DNA of 64,000 nt, taken from assembly GCF_963974425.1 (NCBI RefSeq), contig NZ_CAXBCK010000013.1, forward strand, positions 1-64,000, given 5' to 3'. Positions 1 to 7,682 of the stretch are shown piece after piece. Positions within the stretch are counted from its first letter, which is position 1; each line of letters begins with the position of its first letter. The translations under genes and the position numbers were made by a program. The stretch comes from Marixanthomonas sp963974425 (GTDB lineage: Bacteria; Bacteroidota; Bacteroidia; Flavobacteriales; Flavobacteriaceae). Under the pieces are notes generated by a model. The model saw only the letters and a list, made by a program, of their open reading frames with translations, did no database searches and had not been told where the DNA came from.

Positions 1-53
1 AGTAAGTTACAAAATATATTTATCTTTGGCGAGACTTGTGCAACAGGCACAAT

Positions 54-161
54 GTGTATAATTTATTGCTAGTTAAAGCCTACTTACGAAAGTCCTCTGG
101 GACTTTTTATCTGTGATTTATTTGCTAAATTAGTTGCTTAACCACACAAATAACTATACAC
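54..161. repeat. Imperfect long inverted repeat, attC-like
   Basis: The left arm (54-79, beginning gtgtata) and the right arm (136-161, ending tatacac) are imperfect reverse complements over about 26 bases. They enclose about 56 bases containing a small inner hairpin (cgaaagtcctctgggactttttat). The right arm is followed at 166-177 by acgttagctaac. A related string, aacgttagttaacaacg, sits at the 3' end of the next gene (about 888-904). A long stem with conserved outer ends next to a single small gene resembles integron attC sites or other gene-cassette boundaries. No integrase is visible, so the assignment is inference. Confidence 0.4.
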
Positions 162-185
162 AAACACGTTAGCTAACATTTAAAA

Positions 186-896
186 ATGAATAAACCAACA
201 ATATTTTTACTTCTGATTTTAATGATTGTTAGTTGTAAAAAAGATACAGAATATCAAAACCCTAAAATTGAATTGAAAGGAAAAACTTTCAATTTAATAG
301 CCGAATCGGAAATTGATACTCTGATTTTTGATTTTAATGATTCAACTTATACTATCTATCAGTATAGCGACAGGAATTTACCTTATCGTATAGCTAATTT
401 TAATGAATCAGATTTTTTAGTTTTAAACAGTCGAATAATAGCCATAAAAAAAATTGATGATGATTATTACGAGGGTTTATATATTGGAGAAAAAGATACT
501 GAAATTGAATTAATGAAAAGGAAGCTGAAATGGGACAAGAAATTAATATATGGAACTTGGATTGAAGAGAAATATATTGGAACCGACTCAACTGACTTTC
601 CGCCACCACCAATCGGATACCCTAGATATGACTGGCCACCAAACTATAAAATCACAGAAAATCAAATTGAATTAGATTTTTACACAAAAGAAAAATCTGA
701 AATCGAAATCAATAATTCATTTGAGCTTTTAACAATGAATTTAAGACATTCGTTAAAATTAGGTGTTGAGAATGAATGGAGAATTAAATCATTAACAGAC
801 AGCTTAATGGTTATTGACAGAATAATAATAAAAAACGATAATTCGATGTTAAAAACGAACATTGAGAAGAATATAAAACTGATAAAAAAACGTTAG
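186..896 (+). CDS. Hypothetical lipoprotein
   Basis: This is a 236-residue protein with a short hydrophobic leader ending in a lipobox-like IVSC at residues 14-17, followed by KKD. That predicts a lipid-anchored periplasmic or outer-membrane protein. The rest is hydrophilic and rich in Ile, Glu, Lys and Asp, with a proline cluster (FPPPPIGYPRYDWPP) near residues 138-152. I recognise no family. It stands alone between the attC-like repeat and the 909-954 repeat and is very AT-rich, so it looks like an accessory single-gene cassette. The start is well placed just after the leader sequence begins. Confidence 0.7.
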   Translation: MNKPTIFLLLILMIVSCKKDTEYQNPKIELKGKTFNLIAESEIDTLIFDFNDSTYTIYQYSDRNLPYRIANFNESDFLVLNSRIIAIKKIDDDYYEGLYIGEKDTEIELMKRKLKWDKKLIYGTWIEEKYIGTDSTDFPPPPIGYPRYDWPPNYKITENQIELDFYTKEKSEIEINNSFELLTMNLRHSLKLGVENEWRIKSLTDSLMVIDRIIIKNDNSMLKTNIEKNIKLIKKR

Positions 897-908
897 TTAA
901 CAACGTAT

Positions 909-954
909 CCTATGAAAAGCACTAGTTCGGTTCTTTAAAGTTACTATTTTATTT
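909..954 (+). repeat. Direct repeat copy A (46 bp)
   Basis: The sequence beginning cctatgaaaagcactagttc matches 5992-6037 at 41 of 46 positions in the same orientation. The two copies flank the block 955-5991, which holds the small hypothetical genes, the Fur/reductase operon and a broken lipoprotein gene. Each copy lies 10-30 bases downstream of the stop codon of a lipoprotein gene. It may be a cassette or recombination boundary or a small dispersed intergenic repeat. Confidence 0.6.
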
Positions 955-1189
955 TTTTAATTAATTCATCCTCTTAATTTTTAATGTATTGAAAACCTTT
1001 ACTAACGTGACTCCGGTAAAAAGACAACAAAAATTGCGATTAAACTGTATAACGAAATAAGATTACATTTATCTTTAGCTTATAAAACACCGAAAATGGC
1101 ATACCTGTCCTTCCTATAGGCGGGTAAATTAATAGCTTAAAATCATTTTTAACCTATAGTCATATTTCAGGACAAGGCATTAGAAGAAA

Positions 1190-1513
1190 ATGAAAAGTGA
1201 ATTAGACCAAATAATTGAATCAATACCGAAAGCGGTGTCTTGGAAGGAAATTGTTGACTTTGATAATTTTGACGAAAGGCTTTCTGCGATTTGTGTATTG
1301 TTTGTAAATACTATTGGTGTTTGTGAAAATTATATTGAATTCTGCCCTGATAATGAACCGCCCTTGAGAGAGGAGGAATTATCTTGGATTTGGCCATTTA
1401 GACCTGACTTATCAGACGAATTACTAAAATTAGAATTGTCAAATGATTTCAGGATGCTAATTAATTCTTACAAAGAATCTGAAATGGATAAGTTTTGGGA
1501 CTATATAAGTTAA
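1190..1513 (+). CDS. Hypothetical protein, 107 aa
   Basis: This is a small acidic soluble protein with no signal peptide or membrane segment. It is rich in Asp, Glu and Trp (ELSWIWPFRPDLSDELL near residues 64-80). I recognise no family. The next gene starts six bases after the stop, so the two are probably co-transcribed. Size, acidity and context among other small orphan genes would fit an immunity-type protein, but nothing in the sequence proves that. Confidence 0.6.
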   Translation: MKSELDQIIESIPKAVSWKEIVDFDNFDERLSAICVLFVNTIGVCENYIEFCPDNEPPLREEELSWIWPFRPDLSDELLKLELSNDFRMLINSYKESEMDKFWDYIS

Positions 1514-1519
1514 CTAATT

Positions 1520-1900
1520 ATGGAATATTCAATTCAAATCGGAGATATTAAAGTAGGAACAACAAAGCTTGAAAAAGCAGATGCTCCAATGGGAGTCGTA
1601 TTTGGAAATATAAAATTTTTTGACCAGAATATGGGTTATGACTTCATTAAAAATTATTGTGAATCAATGGACATTGAATTAGCAAGTGATTATCCAAAGG
1701 ATAAATTAATATCAACAATGACGATAGACACCCTTATTGTTAAAAATGAAAATGGGATTGAAGTTAAAGGAATAGGAAATCAAATAAGCGGAATGGATAG
1801 TGACGTATATGAAGTCACGTTATTAGGAGTTCCATATCCGTTCTATGAAGAAGAATTTCCACACCATGTGAAGGCATACAATGAAATGTTTAAAGAATAA
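1520..1900 (+). CDS. Hypothetical protein, 126 aa
   Basis: This is a soluble acidic protein with alternating hydrophobic beta-strand-like segments (YSIQIGDIKVG, GVVFGNIKFF, LIVKNENGIEVKG). It has no signal peptide. It is packed tightly between neighbours (6-bp gap before, 8-bp gap after), suggesting a three-gene operon with the 107-aa and 218-aa genes. I do not recognise the family. The fold may be a small beta-rich domain of the kind seen in immunity proteins of contact-dependent toxins, which is inference from size and context only. Confidence 0.6.
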   Translation: MEYSIQIGDIKVGTTKLEKADAPMGVVFGNIKFFDQNMGYDFIKNYCESMDIELASDYPKDKLISTMTIDTLIVKNENGIEVKGIGNQISGMDSDVYEVTLLGVPYPFYEEEFPHHVKAYNEMFKE

Positions 1901-1908
1901 AAAAAAAG

Positions 1909-2565
1909 ATGAAAAAATTTTGCTTAATACTTGCCCTGATATTTTCAGGCATTGCAAGTAGCCAAATAGAAAATCAAACGTTTATCGAATTGGGAATTAC
2001 AAACGATACACCTTTTAAACAATTAATGAATAATAAATACAAAAAGAAGATTTATAAAAGCCCTACGAAAATCTATTCAGTCCAAGATAACAACGGTACA
2101 ACTGAAATTATTGAATACAACTCTGATAAATCGTTTGCTAATTTTTATTTCATAAAGGATGATAAACTCATTAAAGTTTCAAAATATAATTACATTGACC
2201 AAAACTTGAATGAAATTACACCTGAACAACAGGAAATGATGAAAGAATTTTATACGATTTATAGGGACTCAACAAAAACCATAGCAAATTTGAAATGCTT
2301 CAAAGTTGCTATGCAAATGCAACAAGAAGCATCAACCAAAATGAATATGTACGTTTCAGATGAAATCCCAAATCTACCAAATCATTTCCCTTTAGCTTCA
2401 AATGTTTTAAATGCAGAACCTTTAGAAATTGAAATAGATTTAATGGGAAGCAAGGTGCTCATAGGTATAGTGAATTTAGAAGAAAAAAGGTCGATTGAAC
2501 AAGATTACAATATTAATTTTGACAAAGCAAGTAGCATAGAGTATTCTGAATACCAGAAAAAATAA
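1909..2565 (+). CDS. Secreted GLPGLI-like hypothetical protein
   Basis: This is a 218-residue protein with an N-terminal signal peptide (KKFCLILALIFSGIASSQ). The mature part contains YRDSTKTIANLKCFKVAM and a later MNMYVSDEIPN, reminiscent of the GLPGLI/DUF4412-type periplasmic proteins of Bacteroidota, in which a residue pattern of 'modified, known, transported' strands precedes a short 'YTP' segment. The match is loose, so the family call is tentative. It is the last gene of the 1190-2565 cluster. Confidence 0.55.
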   Translation: MKKFCLILALIFSGIASSQIENQTFIELGITNDTPFKQLMNNKYKKKIYKSPTKIYSVQDNNGTTEIIEYNSDKSFANFYFIKDDKLIKVSKYNYIDQNLNEITPEQQEMMKEFYTIYRDSTKTIANLKCFKVAMQMQQEASTKMNMYVSDEIPNLPNHFPLASNVLNAEPLEIEIDLMGSKVLIGIVNLEEKRSIEQDYNINFDKASSIEYSEYQKK

Positions 2566-2602
2566 CGTGCTACAACATTGATATAAAAGCATTATTTGAC
2601 AG

Positions 2603-2887
2603 CTACACATATTACCAAATCGTTTAAATAAACCGTACAATCCCAAATTTGTCAATAAGTGTGCCTACCTCCACGAACAAAAAAGAATACTCTATCTACT
2701 ACTTTATATTTGTCATAAGTTTGAATGGCTAAAATTAGAAGTGGTAGAAAGTGAATCGTACCGAAATCCCATACTAAACTTATACTCGACCATTATGAGA
2801 AATGGGTATAAAATCTACGAACAATCATTACAAACCCCAGTAAGAACACAATTTGCATTTTGTACCTCATACCCAGTAGGCACTGAA
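2603..2887 (+). other. Uncalled open frame without a clear start
   Basis: One plus-strand frame is open for about 95 codons from a TGA near 2598 to a TAG at 2885-2887. The first 70 codons lie in intergenic DNA and read like plausible protein (for example KRILYLLLYICHKFEWL). There is no early ATG, and the 3' part runs antisense over the end of the Fur-family gene. It may be a remnant of a lost gene or chance. Confidence 0.15.
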
Positions 2888-3192
2888 TAGTCGACAGGTA
2901 CTTGCAGGCATTCAATCGAATCACACGATAGACACCGAAAATGAAAATGATGCTGAATAACTTCTGGCGGATTCTCACACTTTTTACAAACAGCAAAATA
3001 CTGTTTTCCGTCTTCTGCAACAATTTTGTGTACGATATCGTCCTCACAAAATCGGTTTAACACTCTATAGATGGTAGCTCTATTGATATCAATATCTAAT
3101 TGCTTTTCAATAGCGTCTTGACTTAACGCTTTTTTAGAATTTAAAAGCAAGTTTAGTACGGCTTCCTTTGTAGGCGTATTTCTTCGATTCAT
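2815..3192 (-). CDS. Fur-family transcriptional regulator
   Basis: This 125-residue metal-dependent repressor of the Fur/Zur/PerR family has an N-terminal winged helix with the recognition segment RATIYRVLNRFCEDDI (about residues 38-53). A C-terminal metal-binding part carries HHFHFRCLSC (about 81-90), plus CKKC (about 69-72) and a final CNDC suited to structural zinc. It is short for the family but complete. It is divergent from a thioredoxin-reductase-like gene, and two palindromes lie in the 90-bp gap, one of them four bases before its own start codon, so autoregulation and control of the neighbour are likely. The metal specificity (Fe, Zn or peroxide sensing) cannot be told. Confidence 0.88.
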   Translation of the reverse strand: MNRRNTPTKEAVLNLLLNSKKALSQDAIEKQLDIDINRATIYRVLNRFCEDDIVHKIVAEDGKQYFAVCKKCENPPEVIQHHFHFRCLSCDSIECLQVPVDYSVPTGYEVQNANCVLTGVCNDCS

Positions 3193-3195
3193 CTT

Positions 3196-3218
3196 TTATT
3201 GCGAATAAGTTGCAATAA
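3196..3218. promoter_or_regulatory. Fur-type palindromic operator 1
   Basis: The inverted repeat ttattgc-N9-gcaataa lies four bases upstream of the Fur-family start codon and overlaps the -33 element of the divergent promoter. Fur-family sites are AT-rich dyads of about this size. Binding by the neighbouring regulator is inferred. Confidence 0.5.
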
Positions 3219-3239
3219 TACAAAAAGATTGTATATTTG
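3210..3239 (+). promoter_or_regulatory. Bacteroidota-type promoter for the reductase operon
   Basis: TTG at 3210-3212, a 19-base spacer and TATATTTG at 3232-3239 fit the TTG-N19-TAnnTTTG consensus of the Bacteroidota housekeeping sigma factor. It ends 43 bases before the reductase start codon, and operator 1 overlaps its upstream element. Confidence 0.6.
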
Positions 3240-3251
3240 ACAAAAATTACT

Positions 3252-3270
3252 AATGCGACAACTTCGCATT
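3252..3270. promoter_or_regulatory. Palindromic operator 2
   Basis: The inverted repeat aatgcga-N5-tcgcatt sits between the promoter and the start codon of the reductase gene. It shares the tgcga half with operator 1, so both are probably bound by the same regulator, most simply the divergent Fur-family protein. Confidence 0.5.
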
Positions 3271-3282
3271 TAATTAAAATAA

Positions 3283-4284
3283 ATGAACCGAAGAGAACTA
3301 ATTAAACTATTTGGAGTAACAGGTTTAGTGCTTACACTACCAAAACCTTTATCGCTCTTTGCTCAATACAAAAACAATATGAATAAAAAGGAATTTGAAG
3401 TCATCATCATAGGTGGAAGTTATGCAGGGCTTTCGGCCGCAATGGCATTAGGACGCTCACTTAGAAAAACATTGGTAATAGATTCGGGTAAACCTTGCAA
3501 TCGCCAAACGCCACATTCACACAATTTTTTAACACAAGACGGAAGCACGCCAAAGGAAATTGCTGAAATTACAAAAAATCAAATCAAAAAATACAACAGT
3601 ATAAAATTTTATGACGGACTTGCGGTGGGCGGAAAGAGAAGTAACAAAGGATTTGAAATCACCACTTTAAAAGGAGACACATTTACAGCTAAAAAGTTAG
3701 TGTTTGCTGCAGGTATTAAAGACCTGATGCCAAATATAAAAGGTTTTTCAGAATGTTGGGGGATATCCGTTGTACATTGTCCTTATTGTCACGGTTATGA
3801 AATAAGAAACAAGAACACGGCTATTATTGCCAATGGTGAAAGAGCGTTTCATCTTGCTTCTTTGGTAAACAATTTAACCAAAGACATCACCATACTTACG
3901 TCGGGTGCAAAGGAGTTTGAGGACGAGCAATTAGAAAAATTTAAGCAACATCATATTGAAATTATTGAAAAAGAAATTTCAGAAATAGAACACCAAAATG
4001 GACAACTAGAAAAAATTATTTTTAAAGATGGAAGCACCAAAACGTTTGACTGTGCCTACGCCTCTATTCCTTTTGAGCAAAACTCTACTATACCCACAGA
4101 ATTGGGTTGCAAGCTCACAGAGCATGGGCACATTGAAGTGAATGTTATGCAAAAAACTACAGAAGAAGACATTTTTGCTTGTGGCGACAATAGTTCAAGA
4201 ATGCGCTCCGTTGCACTTGCAGTTTCTGGAGGAAACATCACAGGAGCAGTGATTAATAATGAACTTACACAAGATTTTTTTTGA
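3283..4284 (+). CDS. Thioredoxin reductase-like NAD(P)/FAD oxidoreductase
   Basis: This 333-residue pyridine nucleotide-disulphide oxidoreductase has the FAD-binding segment IIIGGSYAGLSAA near residues 39-51, the redox-active CPYC near 166-169 and a second nucleotide/FAD motif FACGDNSS near 300. An extra N-terminal stretch of about 30 residues begins MNRREL and is hydrophobic (FGVTGLVLTLP), resembling a Tat or Sec leader. That is unusual for a cytoplasmic reductase. Translation could alternatively start at the internal ATG at 3379 (MNKKEFEVII), giving a normal-length enzyme. It is the first gene of an operon with a small protein and a methyltransferase, behind a Fur-type controlled promoter. 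Confidence 0.82.
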   Translation: MNRRELIKLFGVTGLVLTLPKPLSLFAQYKNNMNKKEFEVIIIGGSYAGLSAAMALGRSLRKTLVIDSGKPCNRQTPHSHNFLTQDGSTPKEIAEITKNQIKKYNSIKFYDGLAVGGKRSNKGFEITTLKGDTFTAKKLVFAAGIKDLMPNIKGFSECWGISVVHCPYCHGYEIRNKNTAIIANGERAFHLASLVNNLTKDITILTSGAKEFEDEQLEKFKQHHIEIIEKEISEIEHQNGQLEKIIFKDGSTKTFDCAYASIPFEQNSTIPTELGCKLTEHGHIEVNVMQKTTEEDIFACGDNSSRMRSVALAVSGGNITGAVINNELTQDFF

Positions 4285-4285
4285 T

Positions 4286-4531
4286 ATGGTAGACGTGTTA
4301 ATAACTAACATAAAATTAGAAAGTATAGCAACAGAAATGCTGCATTTTTTAGAAGGAGCACATCCGCAACTAAAATTTAATTTTGATTTGGAAGATTTCG
4401 ACAAACCTTATCCTTGTGATCATTCCATTTTAAGAATTGAAGGAAGCTTCATAGATACAAACGTTATTAAAGAACAACTTAAGAATAAAGGTTTTAGGTG
4501 TGGACTCTTAGAAGATAAAATTTGCGTGTAG
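4286..4531 (+). CDS. Small conserved protein, possibly HMA-like fold
   Basis: This is an 81-residue soluble protein. I chose the ATG one base after the preceding stop; an upstream ATG at 4259 would overlap the reductase. The pattern VLITNIK ... YPCDHSILRIEG ... GFRCGLLEDKICV resembles small metallochaperone-like alpha/beta proteins, but the classic CxxC of heavy-metal-associated domains is absent. It has three cysteines. It sits inside the Fur-controlled reductase/methyltransferase operon, which suggests a role in metal or thiol homeostasis, by context only. Confidence 0.6.
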   Translation: MVDVLITNIKLESIATEMLHFLEGAHPQLKFNFDLEDFDKPYPCDHSILRIEGSFIDTNVIKEQLKNKGFRCGLLEDKICV

Positions 4532-4532
4532 T

Positions 4533-5141
4533 ATGGCAGATTTTTGGGAAACAGCATTTAACAACAAACAAGAAATGTGGGGAATGAATCCGGCAACATC
4601 TGCTGAACTGACAAGGGATTTCTTCCTAGAAAAAAATATGAAAAACATTCTAATTCCAGGAATTGGATATGGACGAAATGCACAACCTTTTATTGAAAAC
4701 GGCATTAAAGTTACAGGCATTGAAATTTCAAAAACAGCTATAAAATTGGCCAGAAAACACTACGGTACTGAAATAAACATTTATCAAGGTTCTGTAACCC
4801 GAATGCCTTTTAACGACAAAAAATATGATGGTATTTTTTGCTATGCGCTGATTCATTTATTAAACAGTAAAGAACGAAAAAAATTCATACAAGATTGTTA
4901 CAATCAACTCACCCAAAACGGCTATATGGTATTTACCGCCATAACCAAAAATGCACCTCAGTATGGACAAGGCGAATTAATTAGTAAAGATCGTTACGAA
5001 ACCCATAAAGGAGTAAATCTATTTTACTACGAACGAGGATCTATTCTATTAGAATTTGAAAAATACGGTCTTTACAACATCACAGAAGTAGCCGAAAATC
5101 AGCCTATGTTCCTGATTACATGCAAAAAGAATAAAAAATAG
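4533..5141 (+). CDS. SAM-dependent methyltransferase, class I
   Basis: This 202-residue Rossmann-type methyltransferase has motif I as ILIPGIGYGRNAQPF (about residues 39-53), an acidic cofactor residue in VTGIEIS (about 61-67) and motif IV-like YDGIFCYALIHLL (about 91-103). The opening FWETAFNNKQEMWG resembles the thiopurine/tellurite (TPMT, TehB) subgroup that methylates thiols or metalloids. Its start overlaps the 4286-4531 gene boundary by one base spacing, so it is the third gene of the operon. The substrate is unknown; a thiol or metalloid is a reasonable guess given the Fur regulator and reductase. Confidence 0.8.
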   Translation: MADFWETAFNNKQEMWGMNPATSAELTRDFFLEKNMKNILIPGIGYGRNAQPFIENGIKVTGIEISKTAIKLARKHYGTEINIYQGSVTRMPFNDKKYDGIFCYALIHLLNSKERKKFIQDCYNQLTQNGYMVFTAITKNAPQYGQGELISKDRYETHKGVNLFYYERGSILLEFEKYGLYNITEVAENQPMFLITCKKNKK

Positions 5142-5300
5142 GCTATACGTAATTGCTTGTTCTCTCCTACTTCTGAAAATTCCTTGCAAATTTGTTATCT
5201 TCGGTTTACGGTAGAAAATCCTCGCAAATTTTCACGTAACAAAACCATGGCCAAACACAATGTGGTCCATTTAAACCAACTACCGGAAGATTAAAACCGA

Positions 5301-5964
5301 ATGAATAGAATTTTAAAAATAGCACCTTTTTTTCTGTTGATCGTTTTTGGCTGTAAAGCACAGGATAGTGAACCTTCTGATTTTATTCCAAAAGGATATA
5401 CTGAATTTGAAAAATATTTTGGAGACTTAAATAAAGATGGACGGAAAGATTGTGTTTTAATAATCAAAAAAAACAGATACAACAAATATCGTTACAAATC
5501 GGTTTGATAAAAAAGTTGACAGAAATAGACGAGGAATAATAGTCTTATTTAAAAATGAGAAAGGTTATCAACTTGCTGACAAAAATTACAATTGTTTTTA
5601 CTCCGAAAATGAAGATGGTGGCGTTTATTTTCCGCCCAATTTATGGATTGAGATTAAAAATGAAAAATTGTATGTCCATTATAATCACGGCCGATATGGA
5701 TATTGGGCATATACATTCCGATTTCAAAACTCTAATTTTAAGCTAATTGTATTTAATTCAAGTAGTAATCGTGGACCAGTGGTACATATAGAAACAAGCA
5801 TTAACTTCTTGACAAAAAAGAAATTAATCAAAGAGAATACCAATAAAAATGCAGAAGGTGGAGATGAGATATTCAAGGAAACTTGGAATAATGTTATAAT
5901 AGAGAATTTAATCAAACTATCTGAAATAAGGGACTTTGATGAATTAGATATATATAATTATTAA
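5301..5964 (+). pseudogene. Lipoprotein gene with a frameshift at an A8 run
   Basis: The first frame codes for a lipoprotein leader (FFLLIVFGC at about residues 10-18) and an FG-GAP-like DLNKDGRKDCVLIIKK, then runs out of register. Removing one A from the run of eight at 5466-5473 joins it to a frame that stays open to 5964 and gives a coherent 220-residue product (TDTTNIVTNRFDKK, then GGVYFPPNLWIEIKNEKLYV and HYNHGRYGYWAY). The gene is therefore a recent one-base frameshift, a phase-variable homopolymer, or a sequencing error. It ends 28 bases before direct repeat copy B. Confidence 0.8.
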
Positions 5965-5991
5965 ATTAAGAACTGCCCACCAGAACCTATT

Positions 5992-6037
5992 CCTTTGAAA
6001 AACACTAGTTCAGTTCATTAAAGTTCCTATTTTATTT
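5992..6037 (+). repeat. Direct repeat copy B (46 bp)
   Basis: This is the second copy of the 909-954 repeat (41 of 46 identical, same orientation), beginning cctttgaaaaacactagttc. It marks the right edge of the small-gene patch, just before the long spacer leading to the stress-gene block. Confidence 0.6.
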
Positions 6038-6358
6038 AATTTCCCTCAAATTATTTACTAAATAACTTCCTATGCGTGCCGTATTAAATAATAGCAGGTT
6101 CTCTATATGATTTATACCCTTTACGGAGTCACTAAATACATCTACCATTATAAATAGTATTAAACTAAGAAGTTTATTGCAGATAGGTATCTTATTTTAA
6201 CCGAGCGATTAGGTTATTATGAAATATGGATAAATCTATTTCTTTGTTAAAGATTTATAGCTCCTTATATAGGATAATATAACCTTTCTTTAACGCCACA
6301 AACGAAGCGAGATTTTTAATTTTAAAAGAAACTATTTACCCATATATACTTTATTATT
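6038..6358. other. AT-rich intergenic spacer
   Basis: I see no credible gene, RNA or terminator here. It is AT-rich and lies at the junction between the repeat-flanked accessory patch and the aldo/keto reductase gene, whose promoter it probably contains. I could not identify a good TTG-N19-TAnnTTTG match. Confidence 0.4.
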
Positions 6359-7348
6359 ATGAAACATGAGTTATTACAAAAAGAACATGAATTAGGAATT
6401 GGTGGGGTTGCCTTAGGTACTGCTTTTGAAAATATTACTGAAGAACAAGCTGCCGAGATATTGCAACAGGCATGGGATGAAGGAATTCGCTATTTTGATA
6501 CGTCCCCATGGTATGGACTTACTAAAAGTGAGCGTAGATTTGGTGCTTTTTTGAGCCAACAAGATGAAGATGATTTTATATTTTCTACCAAAGTAGGCCG
6601 GTTATTTGAGAAGGTGGAACAAGATGATGTACCACCTACAATGTGGCAAAATCCATTAAATTTTGACTACAAACACGATTATTCCGCAGATGCTACTAAA
6701 CGTTCTATAGAAGATAGTCTGAAACGTACGGGATTGGATAGTATAGATATTGTGTATGTACATGATCTCTCAGAAGACCAAGTAGGCGATCGTTATCCGT
6801 ACCATATGAATATTGCTAAGAAAGGTGCCTTTAAAGTTCTTTCTGATTATAGATCACAAGGAATTATTAAAGCTTGGGGCATGGGCGTCAATAAAATAAA
6901 ACCTATTATAGACTGTATGGAAGCCGCGGATCCAGATATCTGTTTATCTGCTACTCAGTATTCTATTTTAGAGCATGAAGAAGCAGTTGATCGCCTATTA
7001 CCTGCAATACGAAAAAATAGTGTTAAATTGGTTTCGGGAGCCGGGTACAACTCTGGCTTTATTGCTGGTCGAGATCGTTATAATTATAAAAAGCATATAC
7101 CAAAAGGGATGCAGGAAAAACGGGATCGCATGGCAAGCATAGCTAAAGGATATGGGATTAATATTATTACCGCAGCTTTGCATTTTGTATTAGCCGCAGA
7201 CGAATTTTCTTCTATTATTCCCGGTGCTAGTAGTTCTAAGCAAGTGAAGGATAACAAACGAGCATGGAAAACAGATATCCCAAACGATTTTTGGAAAGAA
7301 CTTAAAAAGGAGGGTCTTATTTATGCTAATGCGCAAATTCCTTCTTAG
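6359..7348 (+). CDS. Aldo/keto reductase
   Basis: This 329-residue NADPH-dependent (alpha/beta)8-barrel oxidoreductase contains the tetrad segments FDTSPWYG (Asp and Tyr, about residues 46-53), FSTKVGR (Lys) and IVYVHDLS (His). The length and the YFDTSPWYG/SERRFG opening match the L-galactose/D-threo-aldose dehydrogenase-like group. The substrate is probably a small aldehyde or sugar. It is monocistronic, followed by a long spacer, and starts the run of oxidoreductases and stress genes. Confidence 0.88.
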   Translation: MKHELLQKEHELGIGGVALGTAFENITEEQAAEILQQAWDEGIRYFDTSPWYGLTKSERRFGAFLSQQDEDDFIFSTKVGRLFEKVEQDDVPPTMWQNPLNFDYKHDYSADATKRSIEDSLKRTGLDSIDIVYVHDLSEDQVGDRYPYHMNIAKKGAFKVLSDYRSQGIIKAWGMGVNKIKPIIDCMEAADPDICLSATQYSILEHEEAVDRLLPAIRKNSVKLVSGAGYNSGFIAGRDRYNYKKHIPKGMQEKRDRMASIAKGYGINIITAALHFVLAADEFSSIIPGASSSKQVKDNKRAWKTDIPNDFWKELKKEGLIYANAQIPS

Positions 7349-7682
7349 AATAAAAAAACAACAAATTCTTTACCACAAGTATAATCAATCTAAACTAAGA
7401 ATCTGTTTTTTTTCACTCTCCATAGCTTTAAGCAGGTATGTCATTATAGATTGATGTATCATTTTTTGCGCATTTATCTAAGTAACGATTACGTTTATTA
7501 TCTGAATTTTCATGACCCTGTGTACAAGGTACTACACTAGATACTAGTAAAATATAGCATATTCTCTTTTATATCCTTCATGTTTAGGTAAGGCTTCCTC
7601 AATCTTTTTTTTGGGTTAATTATTATTTTTTTTGAGGAACTGTTCGCAAAAGAAAACTTGTACTTTGAGAACAGAAAACAAG
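7349..7682. other. Intergenic spacer with a cytochrome gene remnant
   Basis: This spacer lies between convergent genes. Apart from the minus-strand remnant at 7493-7581 I see no gene. The remainder is AT-rich without a convincing terminator hairpin. Confidence 0.5.
7493..7581 (-). pseudogene. Remnant of a cytochrome c lipoprotein gene start
   Basis: Read on the minus strand from the ATG at 7581, this matches the first 30 codons of the intact cytochrome c lipoprotein gene at 10384-10872, including the string catgaaaattcagat, but it carries stops and small indels. It therefore looks like a decayed partial duplicate about 3.3 kb from its source in the same orientation. No continuation of the gene is recognisable downstream. 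Confidence 0.7.

Noticed and set aside
5466..5473. Programmed ribosomal frameshift at the A8 run
   Set aside because: A run of A alone can promote slippage, but no downstream pseudoknot or stem is obvious, and lipoprotein genes of this type do not need it. Mutation or phase variation is more likely.
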